Shown here: positions 60,722 to 64,000 of the stretch, one piece after another
Layout: every line of letters starts with the position of its first letter
Numbering within the stretch: position 1 is the first letter of the stretch
Assembly: GCA_031772625.1 (NCBI GenBank)
Contig: CM062817.1
Coordinates: 948,102,327-948,166,326 of the forward strand
DNA from: Pinus tabuliformis
Taxonomy: Eukaryota; Streptophyta; Pinopsida; Pinales; Pinaceae
Direction: 5' to 3'
DNA: 64,000 nucleotides
Program-made: the position numbers and the translations under genes
The notes under the pieces: model-generated
What the model was told of the DNA's origin: nothing
The model's input: the letters and a program-made list of their open reading frames with translations, nothing else
Databases searched by the model: none

Positions 60722-61559
60722 TTAATTAAAGCACTTTAATGAGCGAGGATGCTTGGAAGGTTGCATAGCACTAACAGCACTCCACACCTTGTGGCGAGGC
60801 TTGATCCTACACTCCAAGCTGCAATGAGACACTAAATTAGTATATGATAAAACAAATTTTACAGGAAGCCCTGCAATGTGCATGAAAAACTCCATGTTCT
60901 TCTGCAACTTATCCATGGAAACATTCATTATATATGGGTTTCTCCTAAAATCCTCCTTCATCTCATCTCCCAGGAGGCCAAAAGTTGCCCAATACTTCAA
61001 TTTTTTTTTCCAAAAGTCAAGGCATATTACTACTGACTAGAATCTGAGGTGCCCATTTAAAAACCTTGGAAACATCGGCCTCTATTCCAAACATAATTTG
61101 AAGATACTGAATGTTAGGAAACAAAAGTTTCTCTATAATGCAATTAATCAATCTGGGTGCCCGAGATAAGGAAATTTTTATGTCTTGGGCAATGAGACCC
61201 TGTGTTTTCATCCACTCAAACTTGCATTTCAATAGCCGATCAACATTGAAAGCAAGAATAGATGGCTTTCTAGTAATGAGGTTCCTTACCCAGTCATGTG
61301 TGAATCCCGAACCTATCAAGAACCAAACGGCTTGTTGGGCTGTAGAAGTGGATCTTGTTCTGACAAAGGTTAGCCTTATTTTGAGGATTCCTGAAAGCTC
61401 AAACAGGCACAACCCACATTCGTTGAGTAAGAAATCCGAAATGAGGCATGTGTTCTCTGCTATTGGGTAACCTGTGGGGCCGTCATTAGCAATAATGGAT
61501 GTAGAGATATGGGTATGAGAATCATTTTGATGTTTCAAAATTTCTAGTTGTTGCCTCAT
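60722..61559 (-). pseudogene. mTERF family protein pseudogene
   Basis: The minus strand codes two parts of one mTERF protein; these bind nucleic acid in mitochondria or plastids. Part one (61559-61017) has tandem mTERF-type helices: FLIGSGFTHDWVRNLITRKP, FEWMKTQGL, LSRAPRLINCIIEKLLFPNI, VSKVFKWAPQILVSSN. A TGA follows (61017-61019). Part two starts after a run of nine A on that strand (T at 61001-61009) in another frame: YWATFGLLGDEMKEDFRRNP, NVSMDKLQKNMEFF, AGLPVKFVLSYTNLVSHCSL, RIKPRHKV. One stop and one frame change separate them. The Met at 61559 may not be the true start; the first 50 residues are not mTERF-like and no transit peptide is clear. Plant mTERF genes usually lack introns, as here. 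A run-length error could mimic the shift but not the TGA. Confidence 0.8.
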
Positions 61560-61792
61560 CCCCTGTGCAATTTCCTGAACATATCTCAGAGAAGCCTAGT
61601 TATAAATCAATCTACCAAGGGTAGCATGGATGGTACCACCCACAATGTGTTCCTCATATCTGCTTTCTCCATATTTCTACAGTAGTTCTTGCAAGCTACT
61701 AGCAGGTGCACTTGCGCATAAAGTTTCTAAAGGCTGTATAATGTGACCAACAAATGCATTTATATATTAAATAGTTTCCGTAGCAATACTAA

Positions 61793-62041
61793 TTGATTCA
61801 AACAACAGTCACTAATAAGAAAACAAACAATTCATGCCACTTTAAAGACTATAAAGGTTATAAGAATTTAAAAGATACCCACATGCTAATGGGATTGGGA
61901 ATTTGTTGGCATTATGATGCATGTGTTGTACTTGATGGCAAACAACTCATAGAAGATCAACACACTTATATATATCTAGATGAATCTACGGAAGAGATAT
62001 CAGATGACAATTCTCAGTATGACAAGTTCAAAGGGGGAGAT
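61793..62041 (+). pseudogene. 3' end of a copia internal region
   Basis: The frame holds STEEISDDNSQYDKFKGGD and runs into the polypurine tract aaagggggaga at 62030-62040. At 61904 there is an extra LTR-like start (tgttggcattatgatgc) without a polypurine tract before it. Confidence 0.5.
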
Positions 62042-62139
62042 TGTTGGCATTATGAGACAAGTGTTGTCCTTGATGGAAAATCACACAAATGATAAATTAT
62101 AGTGCAGCAAATTTATTTGATAAATTATAGTGCAACAAA

Positions 62140-62485
62140 GTTTCCTTCATGTAGAGAAAAGTTCACGCACTTTTATGCAGAGAAAATTTTATTCCATGTA
62201 GAGAAACATTCACGCACTTTTATGCAGAGAAAAGTTTATTCCATGTAGAGAAAAGTTCACGCACTTTTATGAAGAGAAAAGTTCACGCACTTTTATGCAG
62301 AGAAAAGTTTATTTCATGTAGAGAAAAGTTCACGCACTTTTGTGCAGAGAAGAGTTTATTTCATGTAGAGAAATGTTCATGCACTTTTATGCAGAGAAAA
62401 GTTTATTTCATGTAGAGAAAAGTTTACGCACTTTCATGCAGAGAAAAGTTCCCTTCTTGCAAGAGAAAAGTTCACGCACTTTCAT
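62140..62485 (+). repeat. Tandem array in copia LTR
   Basis: About six imperfect copies of a ~60-bp unit with two similar halves: catgtagagaaaagttcacg then cacttttatgcagagaaaag. The solo LTR at 49598-50936 lacks it, which explains most of the length difference. Confidence 0.9.
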
Positions 62486-62630
62486 GATTGGTTCATGGTA
62501 TTAGTCCGACAGTTTTTGATCTTATGGTTTTGGTCCGTGGTATTGCATCCAAAAGTGTTGATCCCAAGTATTGGGTCCATGGTATTGTGTTATTATGGTT
62601 TTGTCCCGTGGTATTGTGAAAGGCCTAAGA

Positions 62631-62640
62631 CTATAAAAGA
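62631..62640 (+). promoter_or_regulatory. TATA box of copia LTR
   Basis: ctataaaaga lies after aaggcctaag. The solo copy has aaggcctaaggctatataagg at the same place. Confidence 0.65.
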
Positions 62641-64000
62641 GGAAGGAGATCATTTGGCAAAGCATCATCTGAATCATTGAATATCTGATAAAGTGCTAGA
62701 TCTGGAATACTGTGATTGGGTTATGGTGCAGATCTGGATCTGATCTAAAGAGGGATCTCACCGGTTGATGGAGAACAAGATCTAAGGATAGATCGGGATC
62801 AAATGGTTTGAAATGAACTATCTCTATATATTTGGTTATGCTTATTCTAGATCTATATATTGAAAAATGATCTGAACTGGGTATAACTTAAGTTTGAAAT
62901 CGCTGCAAGTCATGTTTGAATATTTATAGATTTGTATGTGGGTTGGCTTTGGTGTAAGCGCGTATATATGCAGGTTTGGTTCATTATAGTAGCATATACA
63001 ATTTGAGCTATGATATTTGAAGTCACAGGTGGTTCTGGTTGTTGATGGGTTCTGATGACAATTTAAAGGTGTCAGTATTCTACATATCTTGTTTGGTTGA
63101 TTGTGTTTAGCTTCAGTATTGATGGATGAGAACCAATATTGGATCAGGATCATAATGACTCATATTTATGTGATCTGATGGACTAGATCTGGGTGCTAAC
63201 ACATATATTATCCTTGTATATGTATTGATCTGGTGTTTGGGTAATTCAGAAGATTGATTGATTATGTGCTTCAATGATATTAATGGGTCCAGTATGAAAA
63301 TTGGATGAAATGTGGCCTTTCAGATTATGATGTTGTGCTTCAGTGTATCCAGTCTGAAAATTGATGAAACGTGGTACCTGGAGGAAGAAAGGGAAGGTTG
63401 TAGCCTTCGATAGGTCCGCACCTACGTACTAGTACATCAGCTAGTACAAGAGCCAAGGGGGTGGTAGCTCCCTTCTAGTAGCAGTTGGAAAACAAGTAAA
63501 GGTTGGAGCATCTCAGCAGGTAGCAGCCTGCGCAAAGGGGGTTGTAGCTCCCTTCCAGGAGAGTCTGGAGAACGAGAGAAGGTTGTAGCCTTCTACAGGT
63601 AGAAGCCTGGGTACTAGTATAAGTCTGCACCAGTACAGAACTATTGTAAAAGGTATTTCTTATTAAAGAAGATTGAGACGACTTGCAGCAGGTGGTTTTC
63701 TCCCACATTGGGTTTCCACCTTATATCATGGTGTTCATGTGTGTGGCTTATGTGTGATGATCTGTTCTATTTTACTGCACCTGTTTACTGTTAATATGGT
63801 TGATAATGTTCTAATGCACTCATTAAGGATCAACTAACTGAATCATAAGAAGTTGTGGAAGTAGCATATATGAATCTAAATATGGAAATGAAAAAGTTTT
63901 ATTGATGTGATAATACTGATTCACCCCCCCCCCCCTCTCAGTATTATTTCCAACAACATTTACTTTTACAAATTAGCCATAATTCAAATAAACTAAAAAT

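Larger units (their letters stand above)
62042..63955 (+). repeat. Copia 3' LTR, 1.9 kb
   Basis: It begins TGTTGGCATTATG after the polypurine tract and ends ATTTCCAACA. The reverse of the solo LTR at 49598-50936 has the same ends and body (gtactggtgcag, aaccttctctcg, acccaatgtggg). It contains a tandem array (62140-62485), a TATA box (ctataaaaga, 62631) and a C12 run (63924-63935). Its 5' partner is not in the window. Confidence 0.85.

Noticed and set aside
61793-62092. 99-residue frame as a host gene
   Set aside because: Its last third is the copia LTR start and its middle is the copia 3' end with polypurine tract.
62140-62485. CRISPR-like array
   Set aside because: Units are imperfect and contiguous without unique spacers, inside a plant copia LTR.

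Overview
The window looks like plant nuclear DNA from a large, repeat-bloated genome; a gymnosperm is my best guess (inference). LTR retrotransposons in several nesting layers fill most of it, almost every coding region carries stops and frameshifts, and only one likely host-gene sequence is present, an mTERF-family pseudogene near the right end. I see no rRNA, tRNA, CRISPR or prokaryotic features.

Layout. 1-5.9 kb: 3' part of a Ty3/gypsy element, namely the integrase C-terminus, a 2-kb spacer, a decayed second ORF in the env position (2483-5092), a polypurine tract and a probable 3' LTR. 5.9-6.4 kb: a minus-strand RNase H fragment of LINE type. About 8.1-17.3 kb: a plus-strand Ty3/gypsy element whose 5' LTR is split by a 3.56-kb solo LTR (8260-11821). 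17.3-21.9 kb: a minus-strand Ty3/gypsy element cut off inside its integrase. 21.9-26.9 kb: AT-rich DNA without recognised genes, holding a 104-bp SINE-like insertion with a 16-bp target duplication.

26.9-46.2 kb: the deepest nest. A copia remnant (C) is split by copia A (+, 27780-41836). Copia A is split in its integrase by copia B (-, 31373-37683). Copia B is split in its integrase by a 1.4-kb TRIM element (34141-35553). A 606-bp foldback element sits in the 5' LTR of copia A. A second truncated copia copy (D) follows C in tandem.

46.2-57.5 kb: element L, a gag-only LTR element with LTRs of about 3 kb. They contain 33-bp tandem arrays and scattered palindromic ATTGCGCAAT-type motifs, and each LTR carries its own nested solo LTR. 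57.5-58.1 kb: a copia RT/RNase H fragment. 58.8 kb: a long (TA)n tract. 59.6-60.5 kb: a minus-strand gag-protease G-patch-like fragment. 60.7-61.6 kb: the mTERF pseudogene. 61.8-64.0 kb: the end of a copia element and its 1.9-kb LTR.

No pathway joins these genes. The biology visible here is the insertion history, which target-site duplications let one order, together with the decay of the inserted elements. The least conventional features are the env-position ORF, the palindromic motif families inside LTRs, and the gag-only element L.
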